Assembly: GCA_035535995.1 (NCBI GenBank)
Contig: DATLOZ010000002.1
Location: 1 to 64,000, forward strand
DNA length: 64,000 nucleotides
DNA from: JANYCO01 sp035535995
GTDB lineage: Bacteria; Bacteroidota; Bacteroidia; Cytophagales; Cytophagaceae
Direction of reading: 5' to 3'
Position numbers and translations under genes: made by a program. Below are positions 48,614 through 57,741 of the stretch, piece after piece. The notes under the pieces are model-generated. The model was not told where the DNA came from. It saw nothing but the letters and a program-made list of their open reading frames with translations, and searched no databases. Each line of letters begins with the position of its first letter. Within the stretch, counting starts at the first letter, position 1.

Positions 48614-48702
48614 CAGATGCGAGATGCCGGATACCAGATGCCAGATAAATTATTTAATTAAGCTATGCTTATCTGGCATCCGGTATCTGGTATCCACCAT
48701 CC
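48614..48702. repeat. Heptamer inverted repeat, RGATRCC family
   Basis: Units agatgcg, agatgcc, ggatacc, agatgcc, agataaa, a 24-bp centre and a long complementary arm to 48702 make one of the best-paired copies. It lies just upstream of a radical SAM gene, and an ATG inside it (48665) gives a spurious N-terminal extension of that gene. Confidence 0.86.
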
Positions 48703-48712
48703 GAACCAATAT

Positions 48713-50173
48713 ATGAACCAAATCCTCTTCACGCATTCCTATTTCCTGAAACTGGATCCCAAGCAATGGAAAACTATGCAGCCTTATCCGCCGCTGGCCA
48801 CGCTTTATGCAGCTTCCTTGATGCGCACAAATGGATACATGGTCAGACTTTTTGATCCGATGTTTTCGGAAAGTCCTTCGGAAATAATTCCTGCTCTTCA
48901 AAACCAGCAACCTGATATAGTAGTCATCTATGATGACGGATTTAACTATCTCACCAAAATGTGCCTTACCAACATGCGTGAGGCCGCTTTTGAGATTATC
49001 CGTTTTTCAAAAGAACAAAATGCAGTAGTGATCGTTTCCAGTTCGGATGCTTCCGATCACTATGAAAAATATTTAGCCCAGGGCGCCGACTATGTGATCA
49101 TTGGCGAAGCAGAAGAGATCTTGCTGGAGCTCACTAATTGTCTTGCGGAAAATAATATCCAGGCGCTTTCTTCGCTGAAAGGAATTGCTTACAAAGAAAA
49201 CGGATCGGTACACCACACCGGAAGACGTGAAGTGCTCAAAGACCTGGATGCCTTACCTGCTCCAGCCTGGGACTTGGTAAACATAGAAGAATACCGCCAC
49301 CGCTGGATCGAGAAGAATGGCTACTTCTCGCTCAACATGGTGACCACACGCGGCTGTCCTTACAAATGCAACTGGTGCGCCAAACCAATATACGGCAATC
49401 GCTATACTTCGCACTCGGCCGAACGTAAAGTGGAAGAGCTAAAATTTTTGCTTGAGCAATACAAGCCCGATCATATCTGGTTTTGCGACGATATCTTTGG
49501 ATTAAAGCCCGGTTGGCTGAAAACGTTTTCAGAAAAAATAAAAGAAGCGAAACTAAATTTTCGCTACAAGATTCAATCGCGCGCCGATCTGCTGGTGGAA
49601 GAAAACACTGTGCAATACCTGGCCGAATCAGGCTGCGAAACCGTATGGCTCGGCGCGGAATCGGGTTCGCAAAAAATACTGGACGCGATGGACAAAGGAA
49701 TCACGCTCGCGCAAATTTGTGAAGCACGGAAACTGTTACACAAATACAAGATCCGCTGCGCATTTTTCTTACAGTTTGGATACCTCGGCGAAACCAATAC
49801 GGACGAGGCTTCTACGATCCGGATGGTGTTAGATCTAATGCCGGATGAAATTGGCATTTCGGTTTCTTATCCCTTGCCGGGTACTAAATTTTATGAGAAA
49901 GTAAAAAACGAATTGAAACACAAAGCCAACTGGACCGACTCCGACGATCTATCAATGATGTTTCGCGCCGATCTACCGGCGGATTATTACAAGCAACTCC
50001 AGCGTTATGTACATAAGATATACCAGAAACAACGAGGGCTGAATAATTTCCGTGGTTTTTTAAAAAAACCTTCCGATATGAATTATCAAAAACTAAGAAG
50101 CATCGCCGGCATTGCCTGGTACGGGCCTTATGCATGGTTGACGAAAAATAAGCTCAAACGATCATGGCAATAG
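48713..50173 (+). CDS. B12-binding-type radical SAM enzyme
   Basis: 486-aa protein. The N-terminal Rossmann-like domain (about residues 1-165; LATLYAASLMRTNGYMVRLFDP to GADYVIIGEAEEILLEL) matches cobalamin-binding folds but lacks the DxHxxG motif, as in many radical SAM methylases. The cluster motif is TTRGCPYKCNWCAKP, C-x3-C-x2-C, near residue 222. Elp3-like core segments follow (CETVWLGAESGSQKILDAMDKG). I chose ATG 48713 (NQILFTHSYF) because the upstream ATG lies in a repeat. It overlaps the following methyltransferase gene by 10 bp, so the two enzymes are coupled. Substrate unknown. Confidence 0.9.
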   Translation: MNQILFTHSYFLKLDPKQWKTMQPYPPLATLYAASLMRTNGYMVRLFDPMFSESPSEIIPALQNQQPDIVVIYDDGFNYLTKMCLTNMREAAFEIIRFSKEQNAVVIVSSSDASDHYEKYLAQGADYVIIGEAEEILLELTNCLAENNIQALSSLKGIAYKENGSVHHTGRREVLKDLDALPAPAWDLVNIEEYRHRWIEKNGYFSLNMVTTRGCPYKCNWCAKPIYGNRYTSHSAERKVEELKFLLEQYKPDHIWFCDDIFGLKPGWLKTFSEKIKEAKLNFRYKIQSRADLLVEENTVQYLAESGCETVWLGAESGSQKILDAMDKGITLAQICEARKLLHKYKIRCAFFLQFGYLGETNTDEASTIRMVLDLMPDEIGISVSYPLPGTKFYEKVKNELKHKANWTDSDDLSMMFRADLPADYYKQLQRYVHKIYQKQRGLNNFRGFLKKPSDMNYQKLRSIAGIAWYGPYAWLTKNKLKRSWQ

Positions 50174-50973
50174 ATTTTTTCAGCGTCAACAAAGCATTTT
50201 CAAAACAGTCGTTCCGCTACGATGAAGAAGACCGTGAAAATGTCATCCTGCAATGGATGCGCGGAGAAGTACGCACGCATGTGGAACGCTATCTAAAAAA
50301 AACTGACCGGATGCTGGAACTCAACGCCGGCACAGGTTTAGATGCCTTCTACTTCATCCACCAGGGTGCACACGTACATGCCACCGATCTTTCCGACGGC
50401 ATGGTAGAACAGATCGGACATAAAATAAAAAAGTACGATCTGCAAACATTGATGAGCTGCCAGCAATGTTCGTACACTAGCCTTGATCAAGTTCAGGCTG
50501 GACCTTTTCAATATGTCTTCTCCAATTTCGGCGGGCTCAATTGCATTCCTGATCTGAAAGAAGTGATCAAACATCTTCCCTCACTCCTGACTCCCGGCGC
50601 ATACATAACCTGGGTGATCATGCCTCCTGTTTGTCCCTGGGAATTTAATTTTATACTAAAAGGAAATTTCAAAAGAGCTTTTCGAAGGTTCAATAAAGAA
50701 GGTGTGATGGCGCATTTGGAAGGACAGTATTTCAAAACTTATTATTTCACACCTTCACAAGTGGTTCAGGCATTTGGAAAAGATTTTAAAAAAATATCCT
50801 TGCAAGGTTTAGCAAGCATAAGTCCACCTCCGCATAATTTCAGGTTTCAGAAAAATTTTCCCGGGCTTTATAAAATGCTGACAAAGACAGATGAAAAATT
50901 ATCCAACTATTTTCCTTTCAACTGTTGGGCAGATCATTTTATTTTGACGATGCAATATCATCCTCAGGATTGA
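50164..50973 (+). CDS. SAM-dependent methyltransferase coupled to radical SAM enzyme
   Basis: 269-aa class I methyltransferase. Motif I is MLELNAGTGLDAFYFIHQGAHVHATDLSDGMVEQ (about residues 47-80), followed by VFSNFGGLNCI and a segment WVIMPPVCPWEFNFILKG that is unusual and may form the acceptor pocket. ATG at 50164, overlapping the radical SAM stop by 10 bp. Two hairpins follow, the first overlapping its last codons. Confidence 0.88.
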   Translation: MAIDFFSVNKAFSKQSFRYDEEDRENVILQWMRGEVRTHVERYLKKTDRMLELNAGTGLDAFYFIHQGAHVHATDLSDGMVEQIGHKIKKYDLQTLMSCQQCSYTSLDQVQAGPFQYVFSNFGGLNCIPDLKEVIKHLPSLLTPGAYITWVIMPPVCPWEFNFILKGNFKRAFRRFNKEGVMAHLEGQYFKTYYFTPSQVVQAFGKDFKKISLQGLASISPPPHNFRFQKNFPGLYKMLTKTDEKLSNYFPFNCWADHFILTMQYHPQD

Positions 50974-50988
50974 AATCTTGAGGATGAT
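50957..50988. terminator. Hairpin overlapping the methyltransferase stop codon
   Basis: A 15-bp stem with one G-T pair (core ATCATCCTCA/TGAGGATGAT, loop GA) includes the last codons of the gene. It lies between convergent operons together with the next hairpin. Confidence 0.65.
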
Positions 50989-50992
50989 AATA

Positions 50993-51023
50993 TTGTTACC
51001 ACGACTCAAAGTCGTGGTAACAA
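50993..51023. terminator. Hairpin between convergent operons, CCACGACT core
   Basis: The perfect 14-bp stem TTGTTACCACGACT with its complement has loop CAA. It is the same family as 38926-38958 and probably ends transcription from both sides. Confidence 0.65.
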
Positions 51024-51049
51024 TGAGTCACGCATGTGTTTGCCGTAAC

Positions 51050-51736
51050 TTAGCAGCAATTTTGTTCAATCTTAAAAATCAAATTCTCTTCCCACCAAAC
51101 TTTCTTCTTGTACACTAAAGTAAAAACAAATTGTTCTTTCACTGCAAGCGCCTCAATCCTTTCAAGGTCACAATTATCGCCAAGGATCATGTAGATCTGT
51201 GAATCCTTATTCGTATATTTTTTCACCTGGCAAAAAAACTTTGTAAAATATTCTCCCTCCGCTCCCGCATACCAGGCACGCGCTGGAGCATCTACAGGAT
51301 CTTTGAAAAAATAAGGAGGGTTGACTACTACAAAATCAAATATCTGCTCTGGGATTTGATCAAAGAGATCTGATTCGTAAAGCTCAAAAGAATTATTGGA
51401 GGAAAAATATTTTTTATTGATGTTAAAATTTTCCTTACAATTTTTCACGGCTTCTCTATTAATATCAAAAGCCGTAACCAAAGCGCCTTTGCGAAGTGCC
51501 GTTAGACTTACCAGGCCCGCGCCGGTGCCAGGCTCACAAAATTTCTTATGTGCAAGTGGTAAACGATCTACAAAATCGGCAAGCAATTTTGTACTGAAAA
51601 ATAAACCGGGATGAAATACTCCGGGGAAAACAGAAAGTTGAAATCCTTTATAGCGATAGGTCCGTTTCCTTTTCAGATAAAAAAGCAGAAAAGGTTTTAT
51701 AAAAAGATCGGCGAGTTTTTTGAAAAGAAAATTCAT
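51050..51736 (-). CDS. Methyltransferase with NPPY motif, paired with radical SAM enzyme
   Basis: 228-aa class I methyltransferase of the PrmC/HemK-like type. The motif KFCEPGTGAGLVSLTALRKGALVTAFDINREAV (SAM site) and FDFVVVNPPYFFKDP (N-P-P-Y catalytic loop) are clear. NPPY enzymes methylate amide, amine or nucleobase nitrogens, but small-molecule members exist. ATG at 51736, 4 bp from the stop of the upstream radical SAM gene on the same strand. Confidence 0.87.
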   Translation of the reverse strand: MNFLFKKLADLFIKPFLLFYLKRKRTYRYKGFQLSVFPGVFHPGLFFSTKLLADFVDRLPLAHKKFCEPGTGAGLVSLTALRKGALVTAFDINREAVKNCKENFNINKKYFSSNNSFELYESDLFDQIPEQIFDFVVVNPPYFFKDPVDAPARAWYAGAEGEYFTKFFCQVKKYTNKDSQIYMILGDNCDLERIEALAVKEQFVFTLVYKKKVWWEENLIFKIEQNCC

Positions 51737-51740
51737 CGGT

Positions 51741-53240
51741 TTAAAATCCCTGGATCTCTGGTTGGCGGTATTTCCAGATCTTCTGCAGCGCCTTTATTTC
51801 ATAAGGCAATGTATAAAAACTGGTTTTATACCGCGCCATGCTCGACCACTTCATAATGTATCTTTGCAATGGACTTAACCGGATATCGGAAATCGTAGGA
51901 TAGTAACCATTCAATACCGTTTCAAAATTTTTGATCTTGTCGATCATATAAGGCTTCAACCATGGTGTGAGTGGATTTTTACGAAGATCGAAATTCTCCC
52001 ACTGCGGACTGATCCAGTCTTCCAGCGTTTCGGGAAAACGGAAACCCGATGCGATCACGTCATTGTACATTTCCGAACCTTCGACGGGTACAGGGCTGTA
52101 AGTATAGATGATAATTTCCGCCGCCGGATTTATTTCCTTGATCTCTTTTATGAATGCAATATCCTGGTCAATCTGTCGGTTCACTTCTTCTTCGGAATCG
52201 CCAGGCAATCCCAATACAAAAGAATATTCCGGCACAATATCAAACTTAGCAATCCGTGCAGCAAAGCGTTTGATCTGTTCTCCGGTTTGCGTTCCTCCCT
52301 TGTCCATTTTCTTCAGCACCTCATCGTTGCCCGTTTCGGCGCCAAAGAAGATCATTTTACAACCCGCCTCACGCATGAGTTGCAGGGACTCGTCTTTGTA
52401 CTTATCAACCGTATCGATGCGGCCTTCACCCCACCAAATGATATTGTCGTTCTTAATTAATTTTGAAAACTCAACCGTGCGTTTTTCCGATACAAAAAAA
52501 TTATTATCGTGAAACTCGATCGCGTTTCCTCCATAAGTATCCTTCAGGTAGCGGATGTCTTTGTAAATATTTTCAGCGGATTTTCCTTTCCAGCGTGCAT
52601 TGTAGATCGGTACTACTGCGCAGAACGAACAGGTAAAGGGACATCCTACGCTGCTATGGTACGCGATCGTTTTTGTACCGAGATATGTTTTACCGAGATA
52701 TTTCTGAACCGGATAAAAGTTATTCAGCAAGTCATAAGGAAGCGCCGGCAATGTATCCTGGTCGTACAACTCATCTTTGGGAGTGGTGACGAGAATGTCA
52801 CCATTTTTGTAAATAAGATTATGAATAGAAAACCTGGGAGTATTTTGTTCCAACGCATTCAACAACGCAGGAAAACATTTATCTCCGGGGCCATTGATGA
52901 TGAAATCAACGTAGCCCGAATCCAACACAGGTTTTGGTTGATTGGAAGGGAAATACCCTCCCCAAATAATTTTAACTTCAGGATAAAGCGTGCGAATTTT
53001 TTTTGAATAAGGAATTGCCTGCTTCAGCTGTGGCCCGGGCATCACTGTGAAGCCCACGTATCCAACCTTTCCTTCTTCCAGATACTTATTGATCTTAATC
53101 CACGGGTCCAGTTCCATGTTTCCATCCACCAACACACATTCATACTGGCCATTAAGCGCAGCGGCTACTTGCAAAATGGAATTGGGAATACGTGGTTTGG
53201 TAGGAGCGCTCCGGGGATTAAAAAGAAGTACCTTTTTCAT
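51741..53240 (-). CDS. B12-binding-type radical SAM enzyme
   Basis: 499-aa protein. The cobalamin-type N-terminal domain (KKVLLFNPRSAPTKPRIPNSILQVAAAL to GYVDFIINGPGDKCFPALLNAL, without DxHxxG) precedes the cluster motif SVGCPFTCSFCAVVPIYNARW, C-x3-C-x2-C, near residue 204. Core segments NAIEFHDNNFFVSEKR and KMIFFGAETGNDEVLKKMDKG follow. It resembles the BchE/HpnJ-like group more than the enzyme at 48713 does. ATG at 53240. It heads a two-gene unit with the NPPY methyltransferase. Confidence 0.9.
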   Translation of the reverse strand: MKKVLLFNPRSAPTKPRIPNSILQVAAALNGQYECVLVDGNMELDPWIKINKYLEEGKVGYVGFTVMPGPQLKQAIPYSKKIRTLYPEVKIIWGGYFPSNQPKPVLDSGYVDFIINGPGDKCFPALLNALEQNTPRFSIHNLIYKNGDILVTTPKDELYDQDTLPALPYDLLNNFYPVQKYLGKTYLGTKTIAYHSSVGCPFTCSFCAVVPIYNARWKGKSAENIYKDIRYLKDTYGGNAIEFHDNNFFVSEKRTVEFSKLIKNDNIIWWGEGRIDTVDKYKDESLQLMREAGCKMIFFGAETGNDEVLKKMDKGGTQTGEQIKRFAARIAKFDIVPEYSFVLGLPGDSEEEVNRQIDQDIAFIKEIKEINPAAEIIIYTYSPVPVEGSEMYNDVIASGFRFPETLEDWISPQWENFDLRKNPLTPWLKPYMIDKIKNFETVLNGYYPTISDIRLSPLQRYIMKWSSMARYKTSFYTLPYEIKALQKIWKYRQPEIQGF

Positions 53241-53332
53241 CTTATAAATATACTAAAAAGGGCTATATTTAAAAACTGATTTAATTTCAATTTATATATC
53301 CTTAAAAGCCCAAATCCCTTTATTGTAAAGGC

Positions 53333-54943
53333 ATGTATGATTTGGGTGTTTTTCTGAAAATGCTCCCGGAGAATAAAAATAAAACAGTCCTGTTTTACAT
53401 CGTTCCATTGATCGTGCTGGCGTTTTTTTTTATTCTGAAAACACGCATACTGGGCTATTCTGATTTTGCATCCTATTACTTCGGAAGCCAGCAATTGCTG
53501 CTAGGAAATTATCACCAGGTATACGACACCCTCTCTCTCAATCTCTTCATTCAATCCCTAGGTTATCAGGATCTATTTGTTTCCTACACGCCTTTCCCAC
53601 CTTTTACTTCTGTGTTCTTTGCGCTGTTTACATTGATCCCTATTGAAACTTCAAAACTCTTGTTCAATATTCTTTCCTGCACTGTTTTTTGTTTCAGCCT
53701 GTACCGGTGTATGAAATTTTTTGCACTTCCGCCGCTACTATTATTGTTTATTCCTTTGATCATTTTTACACCAATCCGAAGCAATATATTTTTCGGTCAA
53801 TCCTATCTCCTTCTCTTTGCCTTACTGGCCGAAGGATACATCGCTTATAAGAAAAATCGGCCTTTTTTGTATTCTTTCTTCTGGGGATTGGCAATTTTGT
53901 TCAAAGTGTTTCCAGCCTTGATCTTATTTTTTCTTTTGATAAAAAAAGAATACCGGAAAATTTTCTACCTGTCTATTGCTTGCACTTGTTTTCTCACGCT
54001 TTCTATTTTTGTCAACGGGTTTTCGTCCTGGACATTTTATCTTTCCGAAATTTTTCCAAGATTAAACAACGGCCAGCTCAACGATAGTTACACGTTTATT
54101 TTTCAATCAGCTTTTATGTTTTTAAAAAACATATTTCTTTATGATGCACTTTTAAATCCGCACGCACCTTGCGCAAACGTATATCTATTCTGGTTTTTAT
54201 TAGCTTCTTTCAAAGCCTTTGTAATCGGAAGTTGCATCGTTATTACACGACAAAACAAAAACGACCTGGCCAGTTTTGCCTTGTGGATCTTCGCCAGTAT
54301 GCTTATTTCACCCAACGGCAGCACCTACTCGCTTGTGCTGTTATTGCTCCCTTTGTTTGCCTTATATAGCACAAACGCACCTTTCACTCAAAAAATAATT
54401 TTAACTGCATTGGTATTTTTGATCAGCAATATCCCTGTTCATTATTTTGCTTCTGCACCTTTGCTACTAAAATTCCCGCGATTGTATTTGATGATCTTGT
54501 TTTTTATTCTGCTCTTAATTTTAATAAAGCCACGGTATTCCCTTGCAACGGTTCTCATGATCACCTTGTTATTCCTGGGCCTGGAGTCACCAAGAATTTT
54601 ACAAAAACCGGACGAAAGCAATTATGTTTTGCAGAAAGAGGAACATCTGCTGATCTATGATTATAAACTTAAGCCGGGGAAAATTACATACGCCTATTGG
54701 TCAGAAAAAGGAAGTCAAAAAGACTCGCTCAATTTTAATTTCAACCAACAATCCACTTCCTCACTGGAAGTAAAAGATCAACAAATTTATTACAAAGGGA
54801 AAAAGCTTACCGCAACCTCCGACTGGAAACGCAAGCCTGTACTGATCGACGATCAATATATTCTTTATTTGTCCGACAAAAATAAAGGGATTGGTTTTTA
54901 TACTTTTCGAAAAATCGCTTTGGATCAACGTGCTTCGGAATAA
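53333..54943 (+). CDS. GT87-type polytopic glycosyltransferase
   Basis: 536-aa membrane protein with about ten hydrophobic segments. The N-terminal loop ILGYSDFASYYFGSQQLLLGNYHQVYD carries the Asp typical of GT-C enzymes, and the segment NGQLNDSYTFIFQSAF and neighbouring regions fit the DUF2029/GT87 mannosyltransferase-like group, which uses polyprenyl-phosphate sugars. A soluble domain of about 110 residues ends the protein. ATG at 53333, or a second ATG at 53360. The 3' end overlaps the convergent GT9 gene by 19 bp. Confidence 0.8.
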   Translation: MYDLGVFLKMLPENKNKTVLFYIVPLIVLAFFFILKTRILGYSDFASYYFGSQQLLLGNYHQVYDTLSLNLFIQSLGYQDLFVSYTPFPPFTSVFFALFTLIPIETSKLLFNILSCTVFCFSLYRCMKFFALPPLLLLFIPLIIFTPIRSNIFFGQSYLLLFALLAEGYIAYKKNRPFLYSFFWGLAILFKVFPALILFFLLIKKEYRKIFYLSIACTCFLTLSIFVNGFSSWTFYLSEIFPRLNNGQLNDSYTFIFQSAFMFLKNIFLYDALLNPHAPCANVYLFWFLLASFKAFVIGSCIVITRQNKNDLASFALWIFASMLISPNGSTYSLVLLLLPLFALYSTNAPFTQKIILTALVFLISNIPVHYFASAPLLLKFPRLYLMILFFILLLILIKPRYSLATVLMITLLFLGLESPRILQKPDESNYVLQKEEHLLIYDYKLKPGKITYAYWSEKGSQKDSLNFNFNQQSTSSLEVKDQQIYYKGKKLTATSDWKRKPVLIDDQYILYLSDKNKGIGFYTFRKIALDQRASE

Positions 54944-56088
54944 CGAAGTAAGATTTCAATTTTTTCTGTGAGCTGTTTCGTTTCAATATCCTTCATACAA
55001 AAATTATTCCCGCCACAAGGCAATTGCCGATGATAATGTACACAAGGCGAACAATGTACCTGCTGATAGTGATATAAATGTTTTTCTTCTCCCGGAAATA
55101 TTTTCAGGTAATTAGCAGGGTTCGTAGGCCCCCATATTGAAAGTGTAGGCAAGCCCAGCGCACGCGCCATATGCAGCGGGCCGCTGTCGATCGTGACCAA
55201 TGCCTTGCATTCTACTGCCAGAAAATGATAATAGGATTCAAAATCTTTTGCGCCGGCAAAATTGAACACCCTGTTTTTTTGCCTGCTTATGCTTTCACTT
55301 CCTTCTACGATCCGGTCATTGTATTCTTTGTCTGAAGCGGCACCCAGCAATGCTAGATCGTAAGAAGTATTTTCAAGCACCCATTCACAAAGTTTGATAA
55401 AAGTTTGATCCGGAAGTTTCCGCTGAGGCGCCAGATCGCTACAGGTATTGTTGAGCGCAATAAATTGTTTTGATCCTCCGGAAACAGAATTCGCCTGGTA
55501 AATAGGTTGCATTTTTGCATGTTCGCCAGTAATAGCCTCCGCCATATGCCAGTAATTGTCTTCCAGGAATCCTTTTCTGTCAAAAAGAATATTGTGTGTA
55601 TTGAGATACTTACGAAAAAAAACCGGCCCGAGATAAAACCCAAAACGGTTTAGCGCAAAAGTCATCAAGGCAAAAACAGTAGTGAGCTTGGAATACACTT
55701 CCAGGTCGGCCACCCAGAGGTTTTTCATTTTCCAGGTTTTGAATAAAAACCTGGAAGTATCTTTCAGCACAGAAAAAATATTTCCCGATTCGGTGATCCA
55801 GAATTCATCAAACAATTTGAACGGCCGGATGCCCTCGGCGATATTGCGGTCTGTAAGAAGGATAAGTTTTGCCTGCGGATATTTTTTCCTGATCTGCAAA
55901 ATAGAACCCGAGGCGAGCAGTAAACTTCCCAGTCCTAGAATCTTAACGAATAAAATAGTTTGGGGAGGTTTTTCCAGCTTATGGCTTCTGCGAAGTGTAA
56001 TACCCAATAATCTTGTAAGTGGCAACAATGTTGCGATCAGGAGATATCCCAGGTATCGGTCGGCAACTTGTTTTAAACGGGTGTTCAT
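54925..56088 (-). CDS. Glycosyltransferase family 9 (heptosyltransferase-like)
   Basis: 387-aa GT-B enzyme. The N-terminal ILFVKILGLGSLLLASGSILQIRKKYPQAKLILLTD and the donor-site motif ALVTIDSGPLHMARALGLPTLSIWGPTNPANY are diagnostic of GT9. Members add heptose or related sugars to lipopolysaccharide cores. A Cys-rich segment near the end (CSPCVHYHRQLPCGGNNFCM) may bind a metal. ATG at 56088. Located in the surface-polysaccharide region. Confidence 0.92.
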   Translation of the reverse strand: MNTRLKQVADRYLGYLLIATLLPLTRLLGITLRRSHKLEKPPQTILFVKILGLGSLLLASGSILQIRKKYPQAKLILLTDRNIAEGIRPFKLFDEFWITESGNIFSVLKDTSRFLFKTWKMKNLWVADLEVYSKLTTVFALMTFALNRFGFYLGPVFFRKYLNTHNILFDRKGFLEDNYWHMAEAITGEHAKMQPIYQANSVSGGSKQFIALNNTCSDLAPQRKLPDQTFIKLCEWVLENTSYDLALLGAASDKEYNDRIVEGSESISRQKNRVFNFAGAKDFESYYHFLAVECKALVTIDSGPLHMARALGLPTLSIWGPTNPANYLKIFPGEEKHLYHYQQVHCSPCVHYHRQLPCGGNNFCMKDIETKQLTEKIEILLRYSEAR

Positions 56089-56229
56089 GAATTCTTACAG
56101 CTTTTTAAATATACTAAACTTCCGTTCACAATTTTAAATTTGTTATATTTAAAATGATACTGTCACTATACTAACTACGGACATCCATAAGGTTTTGATG
56201 CCCTTATAGATGTTGTAAGTAAAACTACC

Positions 56230-57729
56230 TTGAAGTCTCAAACGACATTACTTATACTTTCCGGGATCACGCTGTTCACCATCGCGACAGGCGCCTGTTT
56301 TCTATGGTTTCTGAAATTTGACGGCATTGAGTTCAACGGCGATTCTTTTACTTATTTTTCAAACGCTAAAACTTTTCTCTCTGCTGTATCCAACGGACAG
56401 TTTCCTAAGTCTACTTTCTGGCCTTATGGATTTCCTGCGGTGCTTTCTTCTTCTTTTTTGTTGGGAGACGAAACGTATGAATCGGCGCGCTGGATAAACG
56501 TGGTGCTTGCCGGATTGTTAAACTCTACATTTGCAGCGGTCATGTTGCTATTTGCTTCGGTCCGGAGATTATCTTCCTCGCATACAATTTTATTAATGCT
56601 GGCGGCAGGATTGTTTCCTGTAGGGCATGATATTTTTCTAAAATACCAATTGCTCATCATGTCGGATGTGCTTGCTGCTTTATTCAGTATGCTTACCTTG
56701 TTTTGCTGCTGGCGCTGGCGTGCGTATGGGCGTTGGTACAACGCTGCCTTGGCAGGGATCTTCCTGGGGTTTGCCGGTTGTACGCGTTATGTTCATCTGC
56801 TTACTTCAGTGGCAGCGTTTAGTATTTTTATCAGTGGGTTAAAGAAAGAAAATATTCGTTCTACATTACTGGCTTTATTAGTTTTTGGAGCCTTCACGCT
56901 GCTGGCCTTTGCTCCGCAGCTTTCGATCACACTCCAGGATACTTCTTCTACGGTAGGACATAGTTTGCTTAAGGATTGGAGCCTTCAAAATTTTTTCCTT
57001 TCTACACACGAATCCGCCGATGGGCACCAGCAAGGCAAAGTACCTAGCCTGATATATTATTTTGCGCTCCCCTTTCGTTTCGAATGCTTTACTCCTCTTG
57101 GATTGATCCTTGCGATGCTGGGTATTCGGTTTGCGATACGCGAATTACCTCTTTGGTGCTGGCTTCCGCTGATGGTTTGGTATTTTAGTTTCTATTTTTT
57201 TCATAGCGGAATTCCCATCGAAAATTCCCGGCATGCGTTTCCCTTATTTCTTCCGATCGTACTCTGGATTGCCTTGGGTTTGCTGGAATGCTGGTTACTT
57301 TGGCCGCGACACTTTATACATATAGTGATCTTCACATTTATGCTCTGGCTGGGAGCTTTTATGTTGTCGGTACAATCGGCAGAAAAATTAGTACATACAA
57401 AAAATGAATTAAAAGCAACGGCGCAGATACTGTCGCGTACTGTTCCTCCTGGCTCGAGAGTTATTTCCACCTCGCTCTGCGCCGTCTACCACGCGTACCC
57501 GGAAACAGTAGTTCCAATCAGTATTTACTCCATTCCTCTCGAACAAACGAAAAATTTATTCCAGGAAAAAACGCCTGTCTATATGGCAATCGATGAAAAA
57601 CGATTTATCCCACAGTGGACGAATTATCCTCCCGGGAAAAATTATTACTGGATAAAAAATTATTACACTTGTCAGTATAAATTTGTACTCGGCGATTATA
57701 CTGTTTACGAAATAAAAGAGAAAAATTAG
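56230..57729 (+). CDS. Polytopic GT-C-like membrane glycosyltransferase
   Basis: 499-aa protein with about eleven hydrophobic segments. The first periplasmic loop (LKFDGIEFNGDSFTYFSNAKTF) carries Asp residues as in PMT/ArnT-like enzymes, and RYVHLLTSVAAF resembles the conserved early region of that superfamily. The start is TTG at 56230. It begins a plus-strand run with the flippase, GT2 and GT4 genes (gap of 12 bp to the next), so cotranscription is likely. Confidence 0.8.
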   Translation: MKSQTTLLILSGITLFTIATGACFLWFLKFDGIEFNGDSFTYFSNAKTFLSAVSNGQFPKSTFWPYGFPAVLSSSFLLGDETYESARWINVVLAGLLNSTFAAVMLLFASVRRLSSSHTILLMLAAGLFPVGHDIFLKYQLLIMSDVLAALFSMLTLFCCWRWRAYGRWYNAALAGIFLGFAGCTRYVHLLTSVAAFSIFISGLKKENIRSTLLALLVFGAFTLLAFAPQLSITLQDTSSTVGHSLLKDWSLQNFFLSTHESADGHQQGKVPSLIYYFALPFRFECFTPLGLILAMLGIRFAIRELPLWCWLPLMVWYFSFYFFHSGIPIENSRHAFPLFLPIVLWIALGLLECWLLWPRHFIHIVIFTFMLWLGAFMLSVQSAEKLVHTKNELKATAQILSRTVPPGSRVISTSLCAVYHAYPETVVPISIYSIPLEQTKNLFQEKTPVYMAIDEKRFIPQWTNYPPGKNYYWIKNYYTCQYKFVLGDYTVYEIKEKN

Positions 57730-57741
57730 GAAATACAGTCC

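Noticed and set aside
2284..48702. Heptamer repeats considered as CRISPR arrays
   Set aside because: Units are 7 bp, directly adjacent and without unique spacers of constant length; no cas gene is present.
48665..48712. N-terminal extension of the radical SAM protein from ATG 48665
   Set aside because: The 16 extra codons lie wholly inside a repeat arm. The ATG at 48713 gives the expected N-terminus of the cobalamin-binding domain.
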